DNA of 51,899 nucleotides from Streptosporangium amethystogenes. GTDB lineage: Bacteria; Actinomycetota; Actinomycetes; Streptosporangiales; Streptosporangiaceae. The DNA lies in NCBI RefSeq assembly GCF_000721075.1, contig NZ_JOEQ01000043.1:1-51899 (forward strand), given 5' to 3'. This document shows, one piece after another, positions 8,374 through 16,461 of this stretch. The position numbers were made by a program, and so were the translations under genes. Each line of letters begins with the position of its first letter. Position 1 is the first letter of the stretch. The notes under the pieces are model-generated. The model did no database searches. It had not been told where the DNA came from and was given only the letters and a program-made list of their open reading frames with translations.

Positions 8374-9609
8374 ATGACACGCCTGCTTCAACCCGTGCTG
8401 GCCGGGGTGGTGACCGCGGTGGTCGGTTTCGCCAGCTCCTTCGCCGTGGTCCTGGCCGGGCTCAGAGCCGTGGGCGCCGACCAGCGACAGGCGGCGTCAG
8501 GGCTGCTCGCGCTCTGCGTGGCCAGCGGCGTGGTGGCCGTCTGGCTGGGGGTGTGGCGGCGCATTCCGATCGTCGTCGCCTGGTCCACGCCCGGGGCGGC
8601 ACTCCTGGTCGCGACCGGCACCGTGGAGGGTGGGTTTCCCGTCGCGGTCGGCGCGTTCGCGGTCTCTGGACTCCTCCTCACCGCGGCCGGGCTCTTTCCC
8701 GCCCTGGGCCGATGGGTCGCCTCCATCCCCACCTCGATCGCCGGTGCCATGCTCGCCGGGGTCCTGCTCGACCTGTGCGTGGCGCCGGTCAGGGCACTCG
8801 CCGAGGTGCCGCTGATGGCCGCCCCCGTCGTTCTCACCTGGGTGCTGCTGAGCAGGTTCGCCCGAAGATGGGCGACCCCGGTGGCCCTCCTCGTCGCCGT
8901 CACGGCGATCGTCCTGACCGGGCCGGGGCTGGGAGCGGTGGACGTGCGGCCGGTGGTGGAGGTGACCGTCCCGTCCTGGAACGCCCAGGCGCTGGTCAGC
9001 ATCGCGCTCCCGCTGTTCCTGGTCACCATGGCCTCGCAGAACGTGCCGGGCATGGCGGTCCTCGCCGGGTACGGCTACCGCCCCCCGCTGCGGGGGGTCC
9101 TCGTCTCCACCGGTCTGGCGAGCACGCTGGGCGCTCCGCTGGGCGGCCACGCGGTGAACCTGGCGGCGATCAGCGCCGCCCTGGCCGCCGGGCCCGACGG
9201 CGACCCCGACCCGGCCCGCCGGTGGATCGCCTCGGTCAGCGCGGGCGCCTCGATGATCGTCCTCGGGATCGGCTCGGGGCCGGCCACGGCGCTCGTTCTG
9301 CTCTCCCCGTCGTCGCTCATCGAGGCCGTCGCCGGTCTCGCCCTGCTCGGCGCGTTCGCCTCGGCCGTCGCCTCCGCGGTCGCCGACCCCGAGGGCCGGG
9401 AGGCCGCGGTCGTCACCTTCGTGGTCACCGCCTCGGGACTGACGCTCCTGGGGGTCGGCGCCGCCTTCTGGGGGCTGGTGGCCGGCGGGCTCATGACGCT
9501 GCTGCACCGCCGCGGGAGATCCCCCCGAACCCCGCCGGTCATGGCGAACGCCGACGGTGGCGGTCCGGGCATGCCTCAGCCGGGGCGGCCCGCGGGCCGC
9601 CCCGGCTGA
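8374..9609 (+). CDS. benE: BenE-family benzoate/H+ symporter-like transporter
   Basis: 411 residues starting MTRLLQPVLAGVVTAVVGFASSF. The protein is almost wholly hydrophobic with about 11-12 spans and matches BenE carriers in length and in the early VVGFASSFAVVLAGL segment, FLVTMASQNVPGMAVL and GGHAVNLAAISAAL motifs. BenE members import aromatic acids; no benzoate degradation genes lie beside it, so substrate is open. ATG 8374 has a GAGGA site 7 bases upstream. Its last codons and stop lie inside a perfect 38-bp palindrome. It is divergent from the XRE-cupin regulator that likely controls it. Confidence 0.85.
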   Translation: MTRLLQPVLAGVVTAVVGFASSFAVVLAGLRAVGADQRQAASGLLALCVASGVVAVWLGVWRRIPIVVAWSTPGAALLVATGTVEGGFPVAVGAFAVSGLLLTAAGLFPALGRWVASIPTSIAGAMLAGVLLDLCVAPVRALAEVPLMAAPVVLTWVLLSRFARRWATPVALLVAVTAIVLTGPGLGAVDVRPVVEVTVPSWNAQALVSIALPLFLVTMASQNVPGMAVLAGYGYRPPLRGVLVSTGLASTLGAPLGGHAVNLAAISAALAAGPDGDPDPARRWIASVSAGASMIVLGIGSGPATALVLLSPSSLIEAVAGLALLGAFASAVASAVADPEGREAAVVTFVVTASGLTLLGVGAAFWGLVAGGLMTLLHRRGRSPRTPPVMANADGGGPGMPQPGRPAGRPG

Positions 9610-9611
9610 GG
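9574..9611. terminator. Perfect 38-bp palindrome spanning the benE stop codon
   Basis: Arms of 19 bp (9574-9592 and 9593-9611) are fully complementary with no spacer, GC-rich, and include the benE TGA at 9607-9609. It lies between convergent genes and probably acts as a bidirectional terminator. Confidence 0.65.
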
Positions 9612-9621
9612 GGAGATGTGA

Positions 9622-10125
9622 CTAGCGGTGGTCCGAGCGCCCGTGGCGACCGGCCACGAGCTGGTCGGTGGAGGGCTGGCGGGGCACCTCGACCCGGGGG
9701 TGGGGCGCGGTGTCCTCGGCGCGGTCGTCGACGCCGTCACGGTCACGGTCGACCACGGGAGCCGCAGGAGCCGTGGGAGTCGGGGGAGTCTTGGAGGTGG
9801 CGGGGGTCGCTTCGAGCTTGCGCTCCAGTTCCCGCTTCTCCTCCTCCAGGCGGGTGACACGGTCCCGAGCCTCCGCGCGCGAGGCACGGAGCCTGCGCCG
9901 GTGCGCGGACGAGCGCCGCATCCCGGCGAACATGATTCCCAGGCCGAGCAGGAGAACCGCTCCGGTGGCCACACCCGCGAAGAAGAGCTCCAGCTGGGTG
10001 AGCTGGATCACGCGGTCGAACATGGTGAACGTCGCGGTGGTGGTCGATGCTGCGGTCTCGTCCCAGGAGACCGCGATCACGGTCGCACCCGCGAGTACGA
10101 TCAAGAGAAGTCCCAGCACTATCAT
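9622..10125 (-). CDS. Two-span membrane protein with coiled coil and disordered tail
   Basis: 167 residues: a first membrane segment (about 2-20), a short outside loop, a second membrane segment (about 46-68), a basic and heptad-like region (RRLRASRAEARDRVTRLEEEKRELERKL split over residues 75-105), then a Pro/Thr-rich acidic tail with DRDRDGVDD. ATG 10125 has a GAGG site. The layout resembles LapA-type small membrane proteins but no family was recognised. It is divergent from corA. Confidence 0.75.
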   Translation of the reverse strand: MIVLGLLLIVLAGATVIAVSWDETAASTTTATFTMFDRVIQLTQLELFFAGVATGAVLLLGLGIMFAGMRRSSAHRRRLRASRAEARDRVTRLEEEKRELERKLEATPATSKTPPTPTAPAAPVVDRDRDGVDDRAEDTAPHPRVEVPRQPSTDQLVAGRHGRSDHR

Positions 10126-10334
10126 GTGACCTCACCTCAGGCTTCGGCTGTTGTGGTAGACACTGCTGCCCCGGGCGGGCGGGATTATTCCTTCGAATCC
10201 CCGCAGTCGCCGGGGAACGCCACGGCGTCGTCGCCACCGGTGCGATCCGACTCACCCGGCCGGGACACGGGGTCTGAAGATGTGGATCCGACGGGGATTC
10301 CAGGTCCGTCACCGCAGGTCTAGGGTGGGCGCCC

Positions 10335-11303
10335 ATGGACCGTACCCGCCTGTATCGCAACGGGGTTCTGGAAGCCGAGGGTTTCCCCATCGACGACGTC
10401 TCCGAGCACGTGGGGGACACATCGGCCGTCGTCTGGTTCGACCTCTGCTCGCCCACGCAGGCGGACCTGGCGAAGATCAGCGAGGAGTTGGGCCTCCACC
10501 CCCTTGCCGTCGAGGACGCGATCCACAGCCAGCAGCGCCCCAAGCTCGACACCTACGACAGCCACCTGTTCATCACCGTCTACGCGACGAGGCTCGCCGA
10601 GAAGGGGCTCGACTTCATCGAGATCTCGATCTTCATGACCAGGAACGCCCTGGTCACCGTGAGGGAGAGCCCCGACTTCGACATCGACGAGGTGATCAGG
10701 CGCTGGGACACCAACGCCGACATGGCCAAGTTCGGGGCACCGTATCTGCTGCACGCCCTGCTCGACCACATCGTGGACGGCTACTTCGAGGTCCTCCAGG
10801 TGGTGGACGACCGGGTCGAGGAACTGGAGGACGACCTCTTCCAGAACAACTCCCGGGACATGCAGCACGTCCAGCGCCGGACCTTCGACATGCACAAGAA
10901 GCTGGTGCGCTTCCGGCGGCTGGCGGTGCCGACGCGCGAGGTCGTGGGCAGCCTGCTGCGCAGGGGCGAGGACGTCATGGACCGTGGGCTGACCCCGTAC
11001 TACCAGGACGTCTACGACCACACGCTGCGCACCGCGGAGTGGAGCGAGTCGCTGCGGGATCTGGTGAGCAACGTCCGCGAGGCCCATGTGAACCAGCAGG
11101 GATTCCGGCTCAACGACATCATGAAGAAGATCACAAGCTGGGCGGCCATCATCGCGGTGCCCACGATGATCACCGGCTTCTACGGGCAGAACGTGCCCTA
11201 CCCCGGCTTCGGGCAGCCGGTCGGGTTCTGGGTGTCCACGGCTCTGATCGTGGTGGGCACCATCCTGCTCTACCGGGCGTTCCAGAAGCGTAACTGGCTC
11301 TGA
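10335..11303 (+). CDS. corA: CorA-family Mg2+/Co2+ transporter
   Basis: 322 residues with the CorA plan: a long acidic and helical cytosolic domain (to about residue 260), then two membrane spans at the C terminus. The end of the first span reads FYGQNVPYPG where the classical signature is GMN; a Gln variant is common in actinobacterial CorA-like proteins, from memory. Family members form pentameric channels for Mg2+ or other divalent ions. A weak GGGTGGG precedes ATG 10335. A hairpin with a T-run follows the stop. Confidence 0.88.
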   Translation: MDRTRLYRNGVLEAEGFPIDDVSEHVGDTSAVVWFDLCSPTQADLAKISEELGLHPLAVEDAIHSQQRPKLDTYDSHLFITVYATRLAEKGLDFIEISIFMTRNALVTVRESPDFDIDEVIRRWDTNADMAKFGAPYLLHALLDHIVDGYFEVLQVVDDRVEELEDDLFQNNSRDMQHVQRRTFDMHKKLVRFRRLAVPTREVVGSLLRRGEDVMDRGLTPYYQDVYDHTLRTAEWSESLRDLVSNVREAHVNQQGFRLNDIMKKITSWAAIIAVPTMITGFYGQNVPYPGFGQPVGFWVSTALIVVGTILLYRAFQKRNWL

Positions 11304-11304
11304 C

Positions 11305-11344
11305 CCGGCCGGACCCCGGGCCCACGCCGGGTTTTTGGCCGGCC
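11305..11344 (+). terminator. Rho-independent terminator after corA
   Basis: Stem CCCGG (11315-11319) / CCGGG (11327-11331) is followed by TTTTT at 11332-11336. An outer GGCCGG/CCGGCC pairing (11307-11312 with 11339-11344) can form as an alternative fold. Confidence 0.65.
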
Positions 11345-11428
11345 GTAACCTGGCTTCGGAGAGGGGGACCGGCCGCCGGAGACCGCACTGTGCCCCTTCC
11401 AGGCTGTGCCCGCAACCGTGGAGGACCC

Positions 11429-12097
11429 GTGACGCGCATCCTCGTCGTCGATGACGAGCCCCAACTCCTGCGGGCGCTGAGGATCAACCTGGCCGCCCGC
11501 CGGTACGAGGTGGCCGTGGCCGCCGACGGCGCCGCCGCCCTGCGCCAGGCCGCGGACTGGCACCCCGACCTGGTGGTGCTCGACCTCGGCCTGCCCGACA
11601 TGGACGGGGTGGACGTCATCCACGGGTTGCGCGGCTGGACCGCCGTCCCGATCATCGTGCTGTCCGGCAGGGCCGAGGGCCATGACAAGGTGGAGGCCCT
11701 GGATGCGGGCGCGGACGACTACGTCACCAAGCCGTTCGGCGTCGACGAACTGCTGGCCCGGATCCGCGCCGTGTCGCGCCGCATCTCGGTTTCCGAGGAG
11801 GAGCCGGCCCGGTGCGTGATCGGTGAACACGAGGTGGATCTGGCGGGCAGGACCGTCTCGGGTGGCGTGCGGCTGACCCCCACCGAGTGGCGCCTGCTGG
11901 AGATACTGGTCCGCAACCCCGGCAAGCTCATCACCCAGCGTCGCCTGCTGAACGACGTCTGGGGCTCCTCCTACCACAAGGAGACCAACTACCTGCGGCA
12001 GTACATGGCCCAGATGCGCAAGAAACTGGAGCGCGATCCCGCACACCCGGTCCATCTGCTCACCGAGCCCGGCATGGGTTACCGCTTCCAGCCCTGA
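11429..12097 (+). CDS. kdpE: KdpE-like OmpR-family response regulator
   Basis: 222 residues from GTG 11429, which follows GGAGG 4 bases upstream. Receiver domain (about 1-118) has the acidic pair DDE, the phospho-accepting Asp in VLDLGLPDMDG and the conserved Lys in DYVTKPFG; the C-terminal half is a winged helix (LTPTEWRLLEIL ... YLRQYMAQMRKKLE ... GMGYRF). The sequence is closest to KdpE, which activates the K+-transporting Kdp ATPase. No kdpD or kdpFABC is nearby, so it is an orphan here and the target is uncertain. Confidence 0.85.
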   Translation: MTRILVVDDEPQLLRALRINLAARRYEVAVAADGAAALRQAADWHPDLVVLDLGLPDMDGVDVIHGLRGWTAVPIIVLSGRAEGHDKVEALDAGADDYVTKPFGVDELLARIRAVSRRISVSEEEPARCVIGEHEVDLAGRTVSGGVRLTPTEWRLLEILVRNPGKLITQRRLLNDVWGSSYHKETNYLRQYMAQMRKKLERDPAHPVHLLTEPGMGYRFQP

Positions 12098-12138
12098 CCG
12101 GTCGGGTCTCAGCCCGCGGACACCCCCGTGTCAACCAA

Positions 12139-12156
12139 CCGATTTCCGGGAATCGG
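12139..12156. terminator. Short inverted repeat after the KdpE-like gene
   Basis: CCGATT (12139-12144) pairs with AATCGG (12151-12156) across TCCGGG. No strong T-run, so it may be a weak terminator or an operator before the HNH gene. Confidence 0.3.
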
Positions 12157-12192
12157 TCAAGAATGGGCCGGTAGATCCTTCTGGAGGCATGG

Positions 12193-12915
12193 GTGGGCAC
12201 GCGGGGGGTGGTCGCCGTGGTGCTGGGTGCCGCGATGCTCTTCTCACTGTCGACGCACGGCGACACGCGTGCGAGGGCCGCGCCGGCGAGGGTCGTGCCG
12301 CTGGACAACCCGGACGGTCTGCGACCCGGGCTGGCGCCCGTCAGGTCGGCCGGAGACCGGGGCGCCGCGGTCAGGTTGATCAACAGGCTCCGGGTCGGGC
12401 AGATGGGGTCGAAGGCCGGCTACAGCCGGGCCAGGTTCGGTGCGAACTGGGCCGACACCGCCAGTGGCGTGCCGTACGCGCGCAACGGCTGCCGTACCCG
12501 CGACGACCTGCTGGCCCGCGACGGCGAGGAGGTGCGCTACCGTCGCGGATCCGGCTGCGTGGTGGTCTCCATGAGGCTGCGTGATCCCTACACCGGCCGG
12601 ATCGTGCACTGGAGCAAGAAGCGCTCCGACGAGGTCCAGGTCGACCACGTGGTCCCGCTCTCCTACGAGTGGCGGATGGGAGCCTCCCGCTGGTCAAGGT
12701 CCAAGCGGATGCGCATCGCCAACGACCCGCTCAACCTCCTCCCGGTGTACGGCGACGCCAACGAGGCCAAGGGCGGATCGGGGCCGGCCTCCTGGCTTCC
12801 CCCCAGGCGCGGGGTTCGCTGCGCCTACGTGGTCCGCTTCACCCAGGTGGCCCTGAAGTACCACCTGCCGGTCACCCGCGCGGACAAGAGGGTCATGCTC
12901 GCCCAGTGCCGGTAG
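12193..12915 (+). CDS. Secreted HNH (DUF1524-type) nuclease
   Basis: 240 residues. The N terminus has a Sec-type signal or anchor (VVAVVLGAAMLFSLS, cleavage likely after residue 30). The C-terminal half has the HNH core: VDHVVPLSYEW supplies the His, ANDPLNLLPVYGDANEAKG the Asn and following residues, typical of the DUF1524/GmrSD-C family found alone as exported actinobacterial nucleases. Two Cys pairs suit an extracellular protein. GTG 12193 follows GGAGG by 5 bases, favouring it over ATG 12189, which is in another frame. Function in nutrient scavenging or competition is inference. Confidence 0.85.
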   Translation: MGTRGVVAVVLGAAMLFSLSTHGDTRARAAPARVVPLDNPDGLRPGLAPVRSAGDRGAAVRLINRLRVGQMGSKAGYSRARFGANWADTASGVPYARNGCRTRDDLLARDGEEVRYRRGSGCVVVSMRLRDPYTGRIVHWSKKRSDEVQVDHVVPLSYEWRMGASRWSRSKRMRIANDPLNLLPVYGDANEAKGGSGPASWLPPRRGVRCAYVVRFTQVALKYHLPVTRADKRVMLAQCR

Positions 12916-12919
12916 CCAC

Positions 12920-13044
12920 GGCCCTGTCCTGCGGATCTTTTGCCTACTGCGGCCGGTCACCGCAGCACGCTGCGGCTCCCTCCTCCGCCTTGCGAGACAC
13001 CATCCGACCGATCCTCGCCACGGCAAGATCCACAGGACAGGGCC
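12920..13044. mobile_element. MITE-like element, 125 bp with 20-bp terminal inverted repeats
   Basis: The left end 12920-12939 and right end 13025-13044 are inverted copies matching at 19 of 20 positions (GGCCCTGTCCTGCGGATCTT against GGCCCTGTCCTGTGGATCTT read inwards). Pairing resumes after a two-base offset (TTGCC/GGCAA). The interior is non-coding and has its own small hairpin (CCGCAGCACGCTGCGG). It sits exactly between the HNH stop and the lacI stop; the last repeat base is part of the lacI TAG. No clear target duplication. It may also work as a terminator for the two convergent genes. Confidence 0.6.
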
Positions 13045-14039
13045 TAGCTGGACTCTCTGATCACGAGCTGGGTCGGGAGGATCACCGGGGCGGCGTCCTC
13101 GCCTCGCAGCAGGCCGAGCAGCAGGCGGGCGGAGGCGGCGGCCTGCTCGCCCATCGGGCTGCGCACCGTGGTGAGCGGGGGGTCGGTGTAGAGGGCCGCC
13201 TCGATGTCGTCGAACCCCACCACCGCCACGTCGTCGGGCACCCGCCGGCCCGCGCGGCGTAGCGCCCGCATGGCGCCGATCGCCATCAGGTCGTTGGCGG
13301 CGAACACCGCGTCCAGCGCGGGGTCGTCCTCCAGCAGCTGCGCCATGGCCTCGGCTCCGGAGATCCGGGTGAAGTCGCCGATGGCCACGATCGAGCGCCG
13401 CCCGGTCTCGCTCAGCACCTCGCGGTAGGCGCTCAACCGGTCCTGGGCCGCGGACATGTCCAACGGCCCGCTGATGGTGGCGATCCTGCGCCGCCCCCGT
13501 TCCAGCAGGTGCCGGACCGCCTGGGCGGCACCGCCGACGTTGTCGTTGTCGACCCAGGGCGCGCCCTCCCAGAACGCGGGCCTGCCGTGTGAGACGAGTG
13601 GGACGCCCGTCGTGGCGAGCGCCGCCGGCAGCGGGTCGGCGCCGTGCATCGACACGAGCATGACCGCGTCCACGTGGCGGGCGGCCACGAACTGCCTGGC
13701 TCGCAGGCGGGCGTCATCCGAGCCCGCGAGCATGAGCACCACCTGCTTGCCCGCCGCCTCGAACTCGCGGCTGGCCGCGCGCACCACCGTGGAGAACATC
13801 GGGTCGTCGGAGACGAGCCCGGTCGGCGGGTCGGAGACGATCACCGCGATGGAGTCGGTACGCCGGGTCACCAGGCTGCGTGCCGCCGGGTTGGGGACGT
13901 AGCCCAGCTCGTTCACCGCCCGCATGACCAGATCGCGGATGTCCGAGGCGACGGTCGGCTCGCCGTTCACCACCCTGGAGACCGTCGACTTGGACACGCC
14001 GGCCCGGGTGGCGACAGCCTCCAGGGTGGGTCGTCTCAT
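13044..14039 (-). CDS. LacI-family sugar-responsive repressor (CebR/BglR-like)
   Basis: 331 residues: N-terminal LacI HTH (LEAVATRAGVSKSTVSRVVNG, residues 5-25, hinge to about 60) and a periplasmic-binding-like effector domain with the dimer and sugar pocket motifs (GFDDIEAALYTDPPLTTV). It is divergent from a secreted GH16 glucanase and the shared region holds four near-copies of the palindrome bound by CebR-type regulators, so it most likely represses the glucanase and itself until a beta-glucan oligosaccharide binds. Its stop codon abuts the MITE-like element. Confidence 0.9.
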   Translation of the reverse strand: MRRPTLEAVATRAGVSKSTVSRVVNGEPTVASDIRDLVMRAVNELGYVPNPAARSLVTRRTDSIAVIVSDPPTGLVSDDPMFSTVVRAASREFEAAGKQVVLMLAGSDDARLRARQFVAARHVDAVMLVSMHGADPLPAALATTGVPLVSHGRPAFWEGAPWVDNDNVGGAAQAVRHLLERGRRRIATISGPLDMSAAQDRLSAYREVLSETGRRSIVAIGDFTRISGAEAMAQLLEDDPALDAVFAANDLMAIGAMRALRRAGRRVPDDVAVVGFDDIEAALYTDPPLTTVRSPMGEQAAASARLLLGLLRGEDAAPVILPTQLVIRESS

Positions 14040-14128
14040 CTGCTTCTCCCACAGGTCCGTACCGCCGACTGGCCGGTGGTGCCGGAACGTGCGGTGCCAC
14101 CTCCAAGAAGCCTAATCGAGGATCATGA

Positions 14129-14142
14129 AGAGAGCGCTCCCT
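14129..14142. promoter_or_regulatory. LacI/CebR-like operator 1
   Basis: AGAGAGCGCTCCCT matches the CebR-type box TGGGAGCGCTCCCA at 11 of 14 positions and lies 90 bases upstream of the lacI start, suited to autoregulation. Confidence 0.6.
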
Positions 14143-14227
14143 CACAAAGGGTGATCAGAGACGGGATTTCTGTCAATGGCGCGAACGGAATCGAATTCCT
14201 CTCCTCGGCGACCCGTGGAGGAATCCG

Positions 14228-14241
14228 AGAAAACGCTCCCA
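14228..14241. promoter_or_regulatory. LacI/CebR-like operator 2 (one good half-site)
   Basis: AGAAAACGCTCCCA keeps the right half of the same box intact (10 of 14 overall), while the left half is degenerate. Confidence 0.4.
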
Positions 14242-14298
14242 AAAAAAGATCTTCTTAATCCCAGTTCACAGCGTCCTGTAACGGTGCAAACGGTTTTG

Positions 14299-14312
14299 CG
14301 GGAGCGCTCCCT
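14299..14312. promoter_or_regulatory. LacI/CebR-like operator 3 (best copy)
   Basis: CGGGAGCGCTCCCT agrees with the CebR-type box at 12 of 14 positions and is a perfect palindrome over its central 12 bases. A second quasi-palindrome, GCAAACGGTTTTGC, lies directly upstream at 14286-14299. Confidence 0.65.
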
Positions 14313-14372
14313 GAAGTGTGTGGTCGATTGTCAGATCATGTGCAGCCCGTTTCCTGCTGGTTAAACGGGTAC

Positions 14373-14401
14373 TTGACAGGCTCTGTCGGACGAGAGCACT
14401 C
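14373..14401 (+). promoter_or_regulatory. Probable promoter of the GH16 gene
   Basis: A consensus TTGACA (14373-14378) has a weak -10 (around 14396-14401) 17 bases later. The expected transcription start near 14408 falls just before operator 4, so a bound repressor would block initiation. Confidence 0.5.
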
Positions 14402-14409
14402 TCTGCTTG

Positions 14410-14423
14410 AGAGAGCGCTCCCC
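14410..14423. promoter_or_regulatory. LacI/CebR-like operator 4, over the GH16 transcription start
   Basis: AGAGAGCGCTCCCC matches the box at 11 of 14 positions. It lies between the putative promoter and the GH16 ATG at 14464. Confidence 0.6.
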
Positions 14424-14463
14424 GACCCATACCGGTACGCACCCCCCACCCCGAGGAGACGCC

Positions 14464-16182
14464 ATGCCCTCGCTTCGAAGTCCCGGCCGCCGTGTGCTCC
14501 TGATGATCGCCGCAGCCGTCACCCTCGTCACATCCTGTCTCGCCGTCATGCCCGCCTCCGCCGCCGACACCCTGCTGTCCCAGGGCAGGACGGTGACCGC
14601 CTCGTCCGCGGAGAACGTGGCCTTCCCCGCGTCGGCGGCCGTCGACGGCGACGCGGGCACCCGCTGGTCCAGCGCGTTCGCCGATCCGCAGTGGATCTCC
14701 GTCGACCTCGGCGCCACCGCGACCATCACGCAGGTGTCATTGAAGTGGGAGACCGCCTACGGCAGGGCCTTCGAGATCCAGACCTCCCCCAACGGCACCA
14801 CCTGGACACCGATCCACTCCACGACCACCGGCACCGGCGGCGACCAGACGCTGGCGGTCACCGGATCCGGCCGTTACGTGCGGATGTACGGCACCCAGCG
14901 ATCCACCCAGTACGGCTACTCGCTGTGGGAGTTCCAGGTCTACGGCACCATCGGTTCGACCGGCCCGGATCCCGACCCGGGCGCGCTCAAGCTGCTGTCC
15001 TACGGCAGGCCGGGGGCGGCCTCCAGCTCCCAGCACGACGGGAACTGCTGGGAGTGCACCCCCGCCAGGGCGTTCGACCGCGACCCGGCCTCCCGCTGGG
15101 CGACCAGTTCCACCACCGGCTGGGTCGACCCGGCCTGGATCTCCGTCGACCTCGGCGCGACCGCGCAGATCAAGAAGGTCGTGCTGCAGTGGGATCCGGC
15201 CTACGCCAAGGCGTTCGAGATCCAGGTCTCCGCGAACGGGACCACCTGGACGCCGATCTACTCCACCACGACCGGCACCGGCTTCAAGCAGACGCTGAAC
15301 GTCGACGGGACCGGCCGTCACGTGCGGATGTACGGCACCCAGCGGGGCACCCCGTACGGCTACTCGCTGTGGGAGTTCCAGGTCTGGGGCACCGGCGGCG
15401 CCCCCGTCACCCCGCCGCCGCTCCCGTCCGACCCGGCCAACCCGCCCAGGCTCGTCTGGAGTGACGAGTTCAACGGCGCGGCGGGGACCAGGCCCGACGC
15501 GGCCAAGTGGACCCAGGACCCGGGAACCGGCCCGAACAACGAGCTGGAGTACTACAACCCCGACAACACCGCCATGGACGGCAACGGCAACCTCGCCATC
15601 ACGGCACGGCAGGAGGCGACCCCCGGGTCGGCGTGCCCGGGCGGGACCTGCCGGTACACCTCGGGCCGGATCAACACCGGCGGCAGGTTCACCTTCACCT
15701 ACGGCCGGGTCGAGGCCCGCGTCAAGGTGCCCAAGGGCAACGGCCTGTGGCCGGCGTTCTGGATGATGGGCGCCGACTTCCTCACCGGCAGACCGTGGCC
15801 GTACAACGGCGAGATCGACATCCTGGAAGTCCTCGGCAAGGACGTCAAGACCGCCTACTCGACGGTCCACGCACCCGCCTACAACGGCGGCGGCGGTGTC
15901 GGCAGCCCGTACACGCTGCCGACAGGCGCGGACTTCTCCGACGACTTCCACGTCTGGGCGGCCAACTGGGACAGCAAGGGCATCGTCTACACCCTGGACG
16001 GCCGGACCGTCTTCACCATCAGCAAGGACCAGGTCGAGGCGACCCGGGGCCCGTGGATCTTCGACCACCCCTTCTACATCATCCTCAACCTCGCGGTCGG
16101 CGGCGACTGGCCAGGACCGCCGGACGTGAGCACGGGGTTCCCCAAGCAGATGCTCGTCGACTACGTACGCGTCTACCAGTAA
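14464..16182 (+). CDS. Secreted GH16 beta-glucanase with two F5/8C (discoidin-like) modules
   Basis: 572 residues from ATG 14464 (GAGGAG upstream). A Sec signal peptide ends near ASA-AD (residue 34). Two repeated F5/8 type C carbohydrate-binding modules follow (about 37-163 and 178-318; shared WISVDLGATA and YSLWEFQV motifs), then a Pro-rich linker and a C-terminal GH16 domain (about 335-572). The catalytic motif GEIDILEV places the nucleophile and acid at Glu450 and Glu455 with Asp452 between. GH16 enzymes of this shape usually cut beta-1,3-glucans outside the cell. Control by the divergent LacI protein is strongly suggested by the operators. Confidence 0.92.
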   Translation: MPSLRSPGRRVLLMIAAAVTLVTSCLAVMPASAADTLLSQGRTVTASSAENVAFPASAAVDGDAGTRWSSAFADPQWISVDLGATATITQVSLKWETAYGRAFEIQTSPNGTTWTPIHSTTTGTGGDQTLAVTGSGRYVRMYGTQRSTQYGYSLWEFQVYGTIGSTGPDPDPGALKLLSYGRPGAASSSQHDGNCWECTPARAFDRDPASRWATSSTTGWVDPAWISVDLGATAQIKKVVLQWDPAYAKAFEIQVSANGTTWTPIYSTTTGTGFKQTLNVDGTGRHVRMYGTQRGTPYGYSLWEFQVWGTGGAPVTPPPLPSDPANPPRLVWSDEFNGAAGTRPDAAKWTQDPGTGPNNELEYYNPDNTAMDGNGNLAITARQEATPGSACPGGTCRYTSGRINTGGRFTFTYGRVEARVKVPKGNGLWPAFWMMGADFLTGRPWPYNGEIDILEVLGKDVKTAYSTVHAPAYNGGGGVGSPYTLPTGADFSDDFHVWAANWDSKGIVYTLDGRTVFTISKDQVEATRGPWIFDHPFYIILNLAVGGDWPGPPDVSTGFPKQMLVDYVRVYQ

Positions 16183-16192
16183 CTCCACCGCA

Positions 16193-16223
16193 CCCCGGTA
16201 CGGCTCGATGAGCCGTGCCGGGG
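16193..16223 (+). terminator. Terminator after the GH16 gene
   Basis: 14-bp arms (16193-16206 and 16210-16223) around GAT, with one G-T wobble. No T-run follows. Confidence 0.6.
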
Positions 16224-16244
16224 GACCTCCCAAAGGAGTCACCC

Positions 16245-16374
16245 GTGCACCCGGCACTCTCCCCGGCCGGCCTCCGACGCCGGCTACGCCTGGCCCCCGG
16301 CCGAGATGGAGCGCCGCCTGCGCGACTGCATCCGCCCGATCATCAAGTGCGGCGCGGACGGCACGCCGTCCTGA
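16245..16374 (+). pseudogene. Possible frameshifted small gene remnant
   Basis: A GTG at 16245 has a good AAAGGAG site (16232-16238), but its frame soon stops looking like protein, while the +1 frame from about 16275 reads a protein-like DAGYAWPPAEMERRLRDC and ends at TGA 16374. The span of 130 bases is not a multiple of three, so one indel would join them. Origin not recognised; it may be a chance pattern. Confidence 0.25.
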
Positions 16375-16461
16375 CACCTGACACCGGTGGCGGGACCCGG
16401 ACACCGGGCCCCGCCACCGATGGCCGATCGGACCGGCGACGCGGGTGCCCCATCGTGCCTA

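Noticed and set aside
14737..16404. 555-residue minus-strand open frame
   Set aside because: Antisense shadow of the GH16 gene; repetitive composition mirrors the F5/8C codons.
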